Positions 1 through 12,082 of a DNA stretch of 64,000 bases are shown here, piece after piece. The stretch is from Begonia masoniana. Lineage: Eukaryota > Streptophyta > Magnoliopsida > Cucurbitales > Begoniaceae. Made by a program: the position numbers and the translations under genes. The stretch is from positions 41,399,501 to 41,463,500 of the forward strand of contig CM039512.1 in NCBI GenBank assembly GCA_022432975.1, given 5' to 3'. The notes under the pieces are model-generated. The model saw only the letters and a list, made by a program, of their open reading frames with translations. It ran no database searches and was not told the origin of the DNA. Every line of letters starts with the position of its first letter. The stretch's first letter is position 1.

Positions 1-389
1 AAACTTCAAAACATTTAAAGAATTGCAGCGGAAATCATTTGAGGAAAATAGAATTAAACAAAACTATAGAACAATGCTTGAATAATCGGTTGAGGTGTTA
101 AGGAGTAATCGGTCAAAAGAAATAAAGGCTTAAATCGCGGAATACTTAAAAAGTTGCAAAAGTCAAACGCATCCGTCGCTGAACAAAGTCAACGGAAGAG
201 GCTGATACAGATAACAGAAAGCTCCTTCCGATGACAAAACGACAAAACTTCCACTTCATCTTTCGGTAAGTCTAATACACGACATCCACCAGTCACTAAA
301 CGACAAGACTTCTGCTACAGTCTTCTGATTAGTTTAATACTCTACATCCACCGGTCATAAGACGACAAGAGTCTTCCTACATCTTCCGA

Positions 390-451
390 TGACGTCAGCC
401 GGATGATTCCTTCATCTGATCGACTTTATCTTACATCTACCAGTGACGTCA
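390..451. promoter_or_regulatory. Two TGACGTCA palindromes in LTR A
   Basis: Perfect TGACGTCA sites lie at 390-397 and 444-451, each followed by GCCGGATGAT. TGACGTCA is the known binding core of plant TGA/CRE-type bZIP factors. The other LTR keeps the second site (5227-5234), while the first is mutated to TGACGTTA. LTR K has one at 29578-29585 and LTR F has two at 20247-20254 and 20274-20281. A regulatory role is inferred. Confidence 0.4.
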
Positions 452-1132
452 GCCGGATGATCCCCTTCATCCAGCCTCTGCCGATCGCTAAACGATAAAT
501 TTTTACCAATTTATCATCCGATAGACTTCGTCTTCCGATAGACTATATCATCCGATAGACTAAATCTATCGGTAGACAAAACACTTGACGTCCACCGGTG
601 AACTTCATCCACCGATGGTTGAACTTACAGATTTCACTCGAAACATTTAAAACACCTGACCCTAAGTAACTTCAGAAATCCAACAAATAACCATTTGAAA
701 CCAATATATAAAAAAAAATTATATATTCTTATCCAGTAAAAATCCCAAAACTTGCAAATTGGTAACAAAACCAAATCAAATTCTTCACAGCAGAAGGAAC
801 TCAAATATTCTAATCCCTCAACCATTACTACTACCAAATTCTTTGCACTCTCAACAGGACATTAGGAAATTAAGCTCCACATACAGACAAATGTTAAACC
901 GCCTCATCAAATACAAAACCGTGGCATGAACGTGCTTCAGCAACTTCACCTATTCCTCATCAATTTCAAAAAATTCTTCAGTAGTTACCTCAGCACCTAC
1001 ATCACAAAACTCATCTATTAGCCTAATGCTAAGCAAGTAAAGCAATAATGAAATGAAATACTGAAACATAAATCCTAATCATGCAGTTTCTACTTTCACA
1101 TCTCAGTTGCAATTCCGTTCATTCACTGATAT

Positions 1133-1324
1133 GATCCCTCGGTTCCATTGGGAAGTGGATCAATTTTCCCAAAGTCATACATCCTCTTCTCGATTAAGGG
1201 GCGGATTAGTTCCCTTAACAGCTAATCTGATCCCTCCATTCCATTGGGAGTGGGATCGGTTCTCCCAAAGTAATAAATCTTCTACTCGATTAAGGGGCGG
1301 ATTACTTTCCTTATTAGCTAATCT
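1133..1324. repeat. 96-bp direct repeat, two copies, in LTR A
   Basis: Two adjacent copies begin with GATCCCTC at 1133 and 1229. Each contains a CCATTGGGA block and a CGATTAAGGGGCGGATTA block. The same two-copy arrangement occurs in related LTRs at about 12168-12350, 19215-19420 (plus strand), 30490-30680 and 56540-56745 (plus strand). It lies between the two stem arms of the LTR. Confidence 0.75.
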
Positions 1325-2030
1325 GTTTCAACCTGTTCATACCTTGCCATAACATTACATATGAAAATCATTTTCGTATTTCTTCGAAAACATGATGCAT
1401 GACATACAGAAAACACATAAACACGCATAAACCTACTGTTTTGTGATTTAGGCCCGAAGGCACACACAATACTTCACTTACCTGGTTTTTCCCCGATAGA
1501 CTCCTGGTTAAAAGCTACCTCGAGAGTTGGCTCACCTAAAACATAAGCACAACATTACTTAACTTCATTCTAAACCATTCAGAAATTTTAGGGGAAACTA
1601 GTTGGAAGCTCGGTTCCTCGAGCATTCCCGATTCATCACCAAAACTTGAACTCAGCTCACACACAACATACCTAGAACACTCATTCTACCAGAAGCAAAT
1701 CTCCAAATGTATAACCTACATTTATCCTAAACCATTAGCAGAAAGGGCTCAAAGAAGAACTCACCTACGCTGATGAAGAATCAGGCAAGAAAATCGCCGA
1801 GAGAGAGTCTGTTGAGCGAGCCGAATACCAAACAAGGAAATGAACCAGTGGCGGCTAAAACTCTTAGCTAGCCGCTTTTAATACTAACCTTTGCAAAAAT
1901 TATGCATTTGCCCTTGACCAACCAACTTTAACCTAATTGATCAACCAATTAAATTCACTTAGTTCCATACAAATAAACCTCAAAAGTGCAGCTATAAGAA
2001 TATCAAATTAGACAATTACCGGATGCTACA

Positions 2031-2048
2031 ATCTACCCTCCTTAAAAG
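2031..2048 (-). other. Polypurine tract of element A
   Basis: On the minus strand the sequence AAGGAGGGTAGAT abuts the LTR start TGTAGCATCC. This is the usual position of the plus-strand primer for reverse transcription in gypsy elements, and it fixes the LTR/internal boundary at 2030/2031. Confidence 0.8.
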
Positions 2049-2065
2049 AATTTTGTCCTCAAAAT

Positions 2066-4134
2066 TCAGTACTGAAACAGCTCAGGATAACGGCTCATCA
2101 TGTCTTGCTGGCTTTCTCAAGTTGCCTCCTCTACATTCTGGTTACGCCATAACACTTTCACCAGTCGAACTTCCTTGTTACGTAGTACCTTCGTTGCATA
2201 GTCCAGAATTTCCACTGGTTTCTCTTCATAGGTAAGGGTAGGCTGAACTTCAATATTCTGCTGTTCGACAATCTGAGATGGATCTCGTATGCACTTCTTC
2301 AACATAGAAACGTGGAAAACATTGTGAATTCCCTCCATAGAGTCTGGTAACTGTAATTGATAAGCTGTCCTCCCAATCTTCTTCAAGATAGAGAAAGGCC
2401 CAATAAATCTGGGGTTCAACTTTCCTCTCTTCTCAAATCTCACAACTTCTTTTAATGGGGACACCTTGAGGAAAACTTCATCACCTACCACAAACTCCAA
2501 TTCTCTACGCCTACAATCTACATAACTTTTCTGTCGACTCTGAGCTGCCAAAATTCTCTGTCGGATAAGGGCAACCTTCTCAACAGTTTGTTGCACAATG
2601 TCAGGACCAAGCAACTGTGCTTCACCAACTTCATCCCAGTACAAAGGTGATCTGCATTTTCGTCTGTATAATGCCTCGTATGGTGCCATGCCTATTGTTG
2701 CCTGAAAACTGTTGTTGTAAGAGAACTCAACCAATGATAAATACTTACTCCAAGAATCTTAAAATTCTAATACACATGCACGAAGCAAGTCCTCCAACGT
2801 TTGGATAGTCCTCTCGGATTGTCCATCTGTTTGAGGGTGAAAAGCTGTACTAAAGTCAAGCTGTGTACTCATAGCCTTATGCAAACTTTTCCAAAACTTA
2901 GATGTGAATCTAGAATCTCGGTCTGAAACTATGGTACATGGAACTCCATGCAATCTAATGATCTCTTGCACATATAACTCAGCAAATTGGTCCATCGAGT
3001 AAGTCATCTTTATTGGCCGAAAATGAGTTGATTTGGTTAAACGGTCGACTATCACCCAAATTGCATCATGTCCCCTTGTTGTCCTAGGCAATCCTACTAC
3101 AAAGTCCATCGATATTTGTTCCCATTTCCATTCGGGAACTGGTAATGGTTGTAATGTTCCTGCAGGTCTTTGATGTTCAGCTTTAATCTGTTGACAAATC
3201 AAACACGATCCAATGTACTCGGCCACACTTCGTTTCATACTTGGCCACCAATAATGTTGCCTGAGGTCTCTGTACATTTTCGTACTTCTAGGATGAACAG
3301 AGAGTCTAGAAGAATGTGCCTCGGATAGGATTTCCTTTCTTAGTTCATTATCAGCTGGGACAAACCATCTATTCCGAAACTTGAGAATTCCATCGATAGA
3401 ACAGTTGAAATCCGACTTGTCTGTAGAATCCATGCACAACTTAAACTTATTGCATTCAGTGTCATTCATTTGAACTTCTTTAATTCTCTCCAAAATGGTA
3501 GGCCTCAAGGTTATGGCCAAAAGCATGGCTGACACACTAGACTTAGCTTCCAGGTTAAATCTTTGGAATTCCATCTCTAAGGCTAATGGTATATCAAGAA
3601 TCAATGCAGAGACTGAAGTTGTCACTCTACTCAAGACATCAGCCACTACATTCGCCTTGCCGGGGTGGTACTTAATCTCAAAATCATAGTCCTTGACAAA
3701 CTCCAACCATCTACGTTGTCTCATGTTAAGCTCTTTATGTGTGAAAATGTATTTCAGACTTTTATGATCTGAGAATACTTCACAAGTTTGTCCATACAAA
3801 TAGTGCCTCCAAATCTTCAATGCTAACACTACTGCAGCTAATTCCAAATCATGCGTAGGATAATTCTTCTCATGAGTTTTTAACTGTCGAGAGGCATAAG
3901 CTATCACCTTTCCATCTTGCATCAACACACAGCCAAGTCCAACTTTGGATGCATCACAATATATGCTGAACTTTCCATCCTCGACAGGGAGTGTCAAGAT
4001 TGGAGCATTGGTCAATCTCTGCTTCACGGTCTGAAAACTAAACTCACACTCAACCGTCCAAACAAATTTTATGTTTTTCCTTGTTAACCGAGTGAGGGGT
4101 GTTGCAATCTTTGAGAATCCTTTGATAAACTTCC
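2066..4134 (-). pseudogene. Ty3/gypsy pol remnant: RT end, RNase H, integrase, C-terminal domain
   Basis: Read from 4134 downward, the frame opens with the end of the reverse transcriptase ([19 protein letters not shown] block). RNase H follows, with the IYCDAS start and a DHKSLKYI block, ending ADVLSR. Next comes the integrase: an HHCC-type zinc region ending SCLICQQIK, then a catalytic core with [10 protein letters not shown], the [11 protein letters not shown] block and a [14 protein letters not shown] block. The C-terminal part has the GPF and PxFHVSMLKK blocks of the chromovirus-like integrase tail. The protein would make DNA from the element RNA and integrate it. It is dead: in-frame TAA at 2759-2761 (just after ACVLEF), in-frame TGA at 2117-2119, final stop at 2066-2068. 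Gag, protease and most of RT are missing. The open segments at 2117-2734 and 2759-4027 are one frame split by the TAA; their apparent starts are not ATG codons. Confidence 0.93.
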
Positions 4135-4552
4135 TGTAATACCCCGCTAAACTCTGTCGATTTCTATTGTTTATTTATTTATTTTTTAAATAATAATAAT
4201 AATAATAATAATAATACTCTATTTTATTGAACGTCACTACCTCTCGTGTTTTCAACTGTTTCGAAATTTCTTATTTCGCCGATAAATCCAACTTATTATC
4301 TGGGTTCTATTAAAACTGTCCGTTCGTGAATCGGACCTCGTTTACTATTTTTACTAAAATTATATTACGAGAAACGTAATTAATCGAAATATATCATTGT
4401 TACTCCGAAAATTCTCGTAATTTCCTTAAAATTCCAATAAATCGATAGGATCCTAATAACGCTTTCTTTTCGTAAAACGGACCTGATTTAGCATATTTAC
4501 AAAAATGCCACTTGTATTAAAATAATAATATTCCGTAAAGCGGGGTATTACA
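4135..4552 (-). mobile_element. LTR fragment B replacing the 5' half of element A
   Basis: On the minus strand this starts TGTAATACCCCGC (at 4552) and matches the first 400 or so bases of LTR C (11240-11560): the AAATCAGGTCCGTTTTACG-type block and the AGTTGGA block before an AT-rich TAATAA run at 4183-4216. Its left edge also reads TGTAATACCCCGC, but those bases are also the RT codons for LAGYYR on the minus strand. I see no matching TSD (CTTCC against TTTCT). It may be a rearrangement junction instead of a clean insertion. Confidence 0.6.
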
Positions 4553-4652
4553 TTTCTAATAACTAAGGTTAACATAAACACTTACAGTTGTTCAAGTACT
4601 TCCATGCGTCGGTTGGCACTGATGAGTAATCTTTTGAACGGTTTAACAAAAT

Positions 4653-4667
4653 GTCTCTGATACTATA
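4653..4667 (-). other. Primer-binding site of element A (tRNA-iMet type)
   Basis: The minus strand reads TAGTATCAGAGAC two bases after the LTR end GGGTGTTACA. This is close to TGGTATCAGAGC, the complement of the initiator tRNA-Met 3' end used by many plant gypsy elements, with two mismatches. It fixes the orientation of A as minus. Confidence 0.75.
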
Positions 4668-6229
4668 CTGTAACACCCCGAGTTTTCTGAACTCGGTTTG
4701 TTACTCATAAACCCTTACAAAACTAAGAAAATTTCGGACCAAATTTAAAACTTCGCTCGAAAGTCAAAATTTGACATTTTCTAAAACCTTAAAACATTTA
4801 AAGAATTGTAGCGGAAATCATTTGAGGAAAATAGAATTAAACAAAACTATAGAACAAAGCTTGAATAATCGGTTGAGGTGTTAAGGAGTAATCGGTCAAA
4901 AGAAATAAAGGTTTAAATCGCGGAATACTTAAAAAGTTGCAAAAGTCAAACGCATCCGCCGCTGAACAAAGTCAACGAAAGAGGCTGATACAGATAACAG
5001 AAAGCTCCTTCTGGTGACAAAATGACAAAACTTCCACTTCATCTTCCGGTAAGTCTAATACACAACATCCACTGGTCACTAAACGACAAGACTTCTACTA
5101 CAGTCTTCCGATTAGTTTAATACTCTACATCCACCGGTCATAAGACCACAAGAGTCTTCCTACATCTTCCGATGACGTTAGCCGGATGATTCCTTCATCC
5201 GATCGACTTTATCTTACATCTACCGGTGACGTCAGCCGGATGATCCCCTTCATCCAGCCTCTGTCGATCGCTAAACGACAAATTTTTACCAATTTATCAT
5301 CCGATAGACTTCGTCTTCTGATAGACTATATCATCCGATAGACTAAATCTATCGGTAGACAAAACTGTAACATCTCCAAACCCGCCCCGGCTCGGTGCGC
5401 TACTTAGCTAACCAGACCCGCGTTAAACATAATTTTCTTAAACCCCAAAACATAAAACTAAATTGACACGACTGAATTTAAAACTAAATCTCTCAAAACT
5501 CTCTTACGTCATACCTAGCAACTCTCTTACGTCATACCTAGTTGCCTAGACTCACTAATTTCCTTACTCCTAACCATTAAGCACCACAGCGTCCTTTCCA
5601 AAAATTTTGGCAAAGTAACGCCGGTAAATGGTGCCTCCAAAATGCTAGGTACCTGCAATTAAATACATTCCCAACAAATCCAGAATATTCCTAACCATCT
5701 AACCAACCTACGAAGTCTCCAAATAGCATTAAAGAGGAACACTAAAATACTAGCATCCCTAAATGAAGAAAGTCCACAATATAGGGCGACGTATCACCCT
5801 TAGCTATGATTATATACACCAACTACAAATAGCCATGCAATGCAATAACTCTAAAAACAACATCAACCAAAAAGACAACTCTACAAACCACCAAAATAAT
5901 TGTAAATTATACACGACCCCAAAAGTACGGTTCCACCCACGTCTTTTCGAAGACCATGGTCGAGACGCCCCGACAATTGCCCGCACCGGCATACCGCGTA
6001 CATCATCGACTGTGTCCCAATCCTAGCTTTCCTCGTAGCTCTAACCTATACTCCTGTCGTCACCTACACCACAGAACACACACACACACGTAAGTTTAAG
6101 CTTAGCAAGTAGGGGATAACAAATACAGTTTAAAAACCAAACACTATGCACAACATCACAATACAGCCAAACAATGCAACACAACACCACAATGCAACTC
6201 AACAACCCGGCTCATCACAACACGACAAC

Positions 6230-6860
6230 ATGACCAAACAGTTGCCCGCACCCGAAAGGATGCCTTACTCATTGCCCGCACCGAAGTGCCTTACTCTTTG
6301 CCATCACCGAAGTGCCTTACACATTGCCCGCACCGAAGTGCCTTACTCTTTAACCGACTACCATGACCAACAATGCAACTCAACAAACTGACTCAACACA
6401 ACCCTCACAACAACAAACACACAACGACTACTCAACGACAAACACACCACGACAAACATAATAGTTGCCTGCACCCGAAAGGATGCCTTACTCATTGCCC
6501 GCACTGAAGTGCCTTACTCTTTGCCCGCACCGAAGTGCCTTGCACATTGCCCGCACCGAAGTGCCTTACTCTTTAACCGACTACCATGACCAACAATGCA
6601 ACTCAACAAACTGACTCAACACAACCCTCACAACAACAAACACACAACGACTACTCAACGACAAACACACCACGACAAACATAACAGTTGCCCGCACCCG
6701 AAAGAATGCCTTACTCATTGCCCGCACCGAAGTGCCTTACACATTGCCCACACCGAAGTGCCTTACACATTGCCCGCACCGAAGTGCCTTACTCTTTAAC
6801 CGACTACCATGACCAACAATGCAACTCAACAAACTGACTCAACACAACCCTCACAACAAC
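6230..6860. repeat. About 223-bp higher-order repeat in LTR E
   Basis: A block starting ACCGACTACCATGACC occurs at about 6353, 6576 and 6799 (223-bp spacing) and again at 7414. Each unit combines CCGCACCGAAGTGCCTTAC motifs with an ACAACGAC-rich part. The last unit is enlarged to 615 bp by expansion of the 36-bp and 30-bp subrepeats. Confidence 0.75.
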
Positions 6861-6904
6861 AACACACAACGACTACTCAACGACAACAGACACGACAACA
6901 TACA

Positions 6905-7165
6905 CGACACCACGACAAACATACAACGACAACCCAACAAACACACAACGACAAACATACAACGACAACCCAACAAACACACAACGACAAACATACAACG
7001 ACAACCCGACAACCACACAACGACAAACATACAACGACAACCCAACAAACACACAACGACAAACATACAACGACAACCCAACAAACACACAACGACAAAC
7101 ATACAACGACAACCCAACAAACACACAACGACAAACATACAACGACAACCCAACAAACACACAAC
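6905..7165. repeat. 36-bp tandem repeat, first array in LTR E
   Basis: About seven copies of a 36-bp G-poor unit containing CACACAACGACAAACATAC. One copy carries a variant (CCCGACAACC). The plus strand is very poor in T. Confidence 0.85.
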
Positions 7166-7205
7166 GACTACTCAACGACAAACACACCACGACAAACATA
7201 ACAGT

Positions 7206-7388
7206 TGCCCGCACCCGAAAGGATGCCTTACTCATTGCCCGCACCCGAAAGGATGCCTTACTCATTGCCCGCACCCGAAAGGATGCCTTACTCATTGCCC
7301 GCACCCGAAAGGATGCCTTACTCATTGCCCGCACCCGAAAGGATGCCTTACTCATTGCCCGCACCCGAAAGGATGCCTTACTCATTGC
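7206..7388. repeat. 30-bp tandem repeat, six copies, in LTR E
   Basis: Six apparently identical copies of a 30-bp unit beginning GCCCGCACCCGAAAGGATGC. The exact 60-base phase is visible over the array. Confidence 0.9.
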
Positions 7389-7474
7389 CCGCACCGAAGT
7401 GCCTTACTCTTTAACCGACTACCATGACCAACAATGCAACTCAACAAACTGACTCAACACAACCCTCACAACAA

Positions 7475-7912
7475 CAAACACACAACGACAAACATACAAC
7501 GACAACCCAACAAACACACAACGACAAACATACAACGACAACCCAACAAACACACAACGACAAACATACAACGACAACCCAACAAACACACAACGACAAA
7601 CATACAACGACAACCCAACAAACACACAACGACAAACATACAACGACAACCCGACAACCACACAACGACAAACATACAACGACAACCCAACAAACACACA
7701 ACGACAAACATACAACGACAACCCAACAAACACACAACGACAAACATACAACGACAACCCAACAAACACACAACGACAAACATACAACGACAACCCAACA
7801 AACACACAACGACAAACATACAACGACAACCCAACAAACACACAACGACAAACATACAACGACAACCCAACAAACACACAACGACAAACATACAACGACA
7901 ACCCGACAACCG
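7475..7912. repeat. 36-bp tandem repeat, second array in LTR E
   Basis: About twelve copies of the same 36-bp unit as in 6905-7165, including the same CCCGACAACC variant in single copies. The shared variant suggests that the two arrays arose by duplication of a larger block. Confidence 0.88.
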
Positions 7913-8849
7913 AATGTAATGCCACACCACACACACCACAACTCAACGCTAAGCACAACAATAACACAACACTACACGAAGAAAAGCAATAACAAATTAA
8001 ACCTACCGTTCTATGGTGTAGGGCCGAAGGTGAAAGACCATTACCCACTACTTACCTGTCGTCCTAACTCGCTGAGGATACTCGGTTACCTGTCCACCTA
8101 AGGATCTACCTACGACAAATATTCACACTTCGTTAAATCAAGCTAACATTCACCCATTACTCTCAAACTACTATTTCTAACCTAATCCAACTAAAACTTA
8201 ACTAAACGGGCCACTAATTTGGGTTTGATAAAAACTGATCCGAACTTTAAATGTGCATAACTTTTTCGTCGGATATCGGATTCGAACGATTCCAGCGGCC
8301 ACGTACTCCTCTAATAACCTATTTTAACATGTCAAAAGGAATTTTAAAACAAATAACTCTAGCTAGGTCAAAAATCAGAAAACCCGAACTGTCCCTTTAC
8401 CCAGAAAATCCCCCTTTTTTATTTTCCATCAATTCTCACTCAATTCCTCACTAATCAACCACAAATACCCTCAATTTGAATAATCTAACCAAAATCCTGA
8501 GCTATACACACTAAAACCGAAATGCCCTAAAACAGAGCCTGCTGTTTTTTGCCCAAAACGGGCTCATCACGGCCAGCCGACCAAAGCCGGTCCAAGGGTC
8601 GGCAAACCCACGCCGGAGGTGACCAAAAACGGCCGGTGATCGGAGCCAAATCTGGCTCGTCACTCACGGCCTCAAACCGAACCTAAAAAGAGTGAAAGCC
8701 GAGCTTACCGGTCGGGTTGCGCGCAAAGACAGGCCAGACCTTGCTCGTCGCCGGCGCTTGGTCGGAGAGGGTCAGAAGTCACCGGTGATCGTCGCGCTCC
8801 GTCGATCGTCGCCCTCCCACTTCTCCCCTGCTCGCTCTCGGCCACAAAG

Positions 8850-8878
8850 AACTGAATGACGTCGATCGCCATTCAGTT
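8850..8878 (-). other. Hairpin near the 5' end of LTR E
   Basis: AACTGAATG at 8850-8858 pairs with CATTCAGTT at 8870-8878 around an 11-base loop. Hairpins with different but self-complementary stems sit at the matching place in LTRs O, P and S. Confidence 0.55.
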
Positions 8879-8893
8879 GTTTTAATTTAAAAT

Positions 8894-8925
<32 letters not shown>

Positions 8926-9488
8926 ACAATTCCTATTAAAACTAATAACATGACATTTACCGTTTTGCCCTTCCGAAAATTCCGTTAAATCTCGTTCTTA
9001 ATTATAAATTTTCATAAATTGACCCTCACCCCTTACCCAGCTTAAGTTCTCCATTTAGAATATCCGAACACTAAATAATTAATCAATTAGTTTAACCAAA
9101 TTTATTCACTTTTCTTTTAAATTAATTAAAACAACTATTTATTAAACAATTACCTTATCATTTTATTTTCTCTCAATCCTCTTCCACATTTTCATTCTAA
9201 TTTACTACTTAACATAACCTATCTAAGGCTACGCGCGTTGTAAGAATTTCTTTGGTGTTACAAAAACACTTGACGTCCACCGGTGAACTTCATCCACCGA
9301 TGGTTGAACTTACAGATTTCACTTGAAACATTTAAAACATCTGACCCTAAGTAACTTCAGAAATCCAACAAATAACCATTTGAAACCAATATATATAAAA
9401 AAAAAATATTCTTATCCAGTAAAAATCCCAAATCTTGCAAATTGGTAACAAAACCAAATCAAATTCTTCACAACAGAAGGAACTCAAA

Positions 9489-11560
9489 TGTAGCGACCCT
9501 AATACTGCAGAGATCGATCGCTGCACACCCTGCAGTGCAGCAATCGCCTCGCGCGATCGTTTCCCTGCATATATGCACTTCAACACTACTCCAATTTCTT
9601 CCTCAAATATGACTAAACGTATGATTCAGACATTACGAAATAAACATACATTAAAACGTGTTTAAAACCTAACAAACTTTCGTGAAAATAAACTGCGTGG
9701 ATAGGTTTAAAAATCGACAATCCCTCCTGTTTTAAATCACCGCGCAATTCATATAAAACAGATTTCCAAGCGTTTAAAACATTAAAGCGTAAACCTAGGA
9801 ACTACCAGATCCAAACATCCTATACTTTCTATACAATTTTCCTATTCTATTCAAAATAAATTAAAACCCTCAAAATCTATACATACTGTCCAACGGGTCA
9901 AATAAGCCTCGACTGCGCCAGCACACCTCCGCAGCCATCCTCCGTCAACTGAATCATGCCTCAGGTGGAGGGACATCGTCCTCACTTGGTACCTCGAAGT
10001 ATATGTCACCTACACCATACAACACACTATGAGATAAAATCCCAGTAAGCTCTACGTAAATGCGATGCATGCTGTGCTATGAGTTCATTAAACCATGCTT
10101 TATTTTTATCTTACTATGCCATGCACTATAGATGTCACCGAGATCCTATACCTTCTAACCGGAGAGAGCTCATCCAGCTGGCGGACTACTCTTTCCAGCT
10201 AGAAGAGGGGGGTACACGCTTACAACACGTACAGCCGTGCCTGAGCCCCACCTCGCGTGACCTGTAAACTGTATGCCCGAAGGCCTGTATGCCTTTCGGC
10301 CAATGCTATGCTTTACGTTATCTTTAAAACTCTGTGCGGAAGTTCATTTTCATGCTTTTCTTTAAAACAAGTGATGCGTGAACAGTTCAATATTTTGAAG
10401 TAAACAAACAATAACATGTACCATCAAGACTGTAAAGCGTAAACTATAAACTCCTATAACCTAACTACCCAAACCAAGTACAATTTAAACTAACGCATCT
10501 CCAAAACTCCTCGAGACGACATTCAACGTACGGTGTAGGCCAATCGGCCAAAGAAGATCACGAGAACTTACCTCGTGCACGCTGCAATCCAAGCTTCGTC
10601 CACGAGCGCTGTTTACCTAAGCAATTTACAAGGATTGACGTTAAAACAAGTTTAAGTTAATAAACTTCCAAATTGTCAAAACCTTAACTAAAGGGCTTTC
10701 TAAAGTTCTAATCCATTTCATCGAGCTATTTATTCGAGAAATTTACGCTCGGCACCTCAATTCTCGAATTACGAACTTTTCTGAAAATCCTAAAATTCTC
10801 GGATTTTAAACTTTTTCACGAATTGATCCAACTTCGTCCAATAACGTCCAATACGTTTAATATACACTTAATCACGGCTAACCTATTAATTACGAACCCT
10901 AATTCGCATCTTTAACGAAGATAAATCGAAACCCTAATTACCTAAAACGCTACAAAACTAAAGATTTAACGTTCTAAAATTGTAGAGACATACCTAGAAC
11001 GTCGATTGGAGGAGAAATCACGAAGAGAACGAAGCAAATGGAGGTCGGATCGGAGTAAAATATCGCACGGGCGGTGAGGGTTCGCGAGAGAGAGCTCTCT
11101 GGTTTTTGAGATCGACAGAGGAAGAATGAAAGAATAAAGGTAATCTGTTTTGTTTTATAATATTAAATTTGTAAATTACTATTTTGCCTTTCTTTAGTTT
11201 TAATATTGATTTCGTCCTTCGGTTCATTAATCGTCCATCAATTCGGATTCACCAAGTTTCCTTATTTCACCAACAAGTCCAACTTATTATTTGGGATTTA
11301 CTAAAACTGTCCATTCGCAATTTGGACTTCGTTTACTATTTTTACTAAAACGTCCTTCATATTATGAAAAGCTTAATTGCTCAGAATATAGTGTTTAATC
11401 TTCGAAAATTCCCATAATTTCCTTAAAATTCCTATTAATCGTTAGGATCGTAGTGACGCTTTCTTTTCGTAAAACGGACCTGATTTGACATAAATATAAA
11501 AATGTCATCTGATAATATAATAATAATATAATATACAAGTCCGTACAACCGGGTATTACA
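9489..11560 (-). mobile_element. Solo LTR C (group III), TSD TCAAA
   Basis: The ends are TGTAGCGACCC and CCGGGTATTACA, flanked by TCAAA at 9484-9488 and 11561-11565. The empty site is seen in the twin LTR near 805. At 2072 bp with no internal region, it is a solo LTR. It has the shared module (3' arm 10009-10020, 5' arm 10528-10539, donor-like site near 10572) and a GATCGATCGCTGCA/CTGCAGTGCAGC palindrome cluster at 9510-9562 near its 3' end. Confidence 0.92.
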
Positions 11561-12082
11561 TCAAATATTCTAATCCCTCAACCATTACTACTACCAAATT
11601 CTTTGCACTCTCAACAGGACATTAGGAAATTAAGCTCCACATACAGACAAATGTTAAACCGCCTCATTAAATATCAAACCGTGGCATGAACGTGCTTCAG
11701 CAACTTTACCTATTCCTCAGCAATTTCAGAAAATTCTTCAGTGGTTACCTCAGCACCTACATCACAAAACTTATCTATTAGCCTAATGCTAAGCAAGTAA
11801 GCAATAAATACAAGTCCGTACAACCGGGTATTACATCAAATATTCTAATCCCTCAACCATTACTACTACCAAATTCTTTGCACTCTCAACAGGACATTAG
11901 GAAATTAAGCTCCACATACAGACAAATGTTAAACCGCCTCATTAAATATCAAACCGTGGCATGAACGTGCTTCAGCAACTTTACCTATTCCTCAGCAATT
12001 TCAGAAAATTCTTCAGTGGTTACCTCAGCACCTACATCACAAAACTTATCTATTAGCCTAATGCTAAGCAAGTAAAGCAATA
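11533..12082. repeat. 275-bp tandem duplication across the C/A junction
   Basis: The sequence starting ATACAAGTCCGTACAACC at 11533 starts again at 11808. Each copy contains the last 28 bases of LTR C, the TSD and about 247 bases of LTR A. The copies look identical apart from AAGTAAGC/AAGTAAAGC at their ends, so the duplication post-dates insertion C. Confidence 0.93.

Larger units (their letters stand above)
1..2030 (-). mobile_element. 3' LTR of gypsy element A (cut by window edge)
   Basis: This is the left LTR of a minus-strand Ty3/gypsy element. It ends on the plus strand with ...GGATGCTACA at 2030, next to a minus-strand polypurine tract. The same sequence recurs from about 4787 to 13065 as the other LTR, with roughly 3% differences in the first 200 bases compared by eye. 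About 118 bases of its 3' end lie before the window. It holds a degenerate field of CCGATAGA/CCGATGA motifs (180-600), a two-copy 96-bp repeat (about 1133-1324), and the shared LTR module: 3' arm 996-1010, mutated 5' arm 1438-1452, donor-like site at 1481. Confidence 0.85.
5366..9262 (-). mobile_element. Solo LTR E (group II), TSD AAAAC
   Basis: The plus-strand ends are TGTAACATCTCC and TTTGGTGTTACA, flanked by AAAAC at 5361-5365 and 9263-9267. The empty site is visible in the twin LTR near position 580. There is no internal domain, so this is a 3.9-kb solo LTR. It contains the shared module (3' arm 6063-6077, 5' arm 8008-8022, donor-like site near 8057), a large repeat field between the arms (6230-7912), a hairpin at 8850-8878 and a TAATAA microsatellite near 8893-8918. 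The long open frames at 6809-8101 on both strands are repeat artefacts. Confidence 0.92.

Noticed and set aside
4135..4552. 418-bp MITE with 13-bp inverted ends
   Set aside because: The body matches the 5' part of LTR C, there is no TSD, and the left end is explained by RT codons.
6809..8101. Protein frames rich in Thr/Gln/His or Cys/Val
   Set aside because: They are translations of the 36-bp and 30-bp repeats of LTR E in several frames and on both strands.
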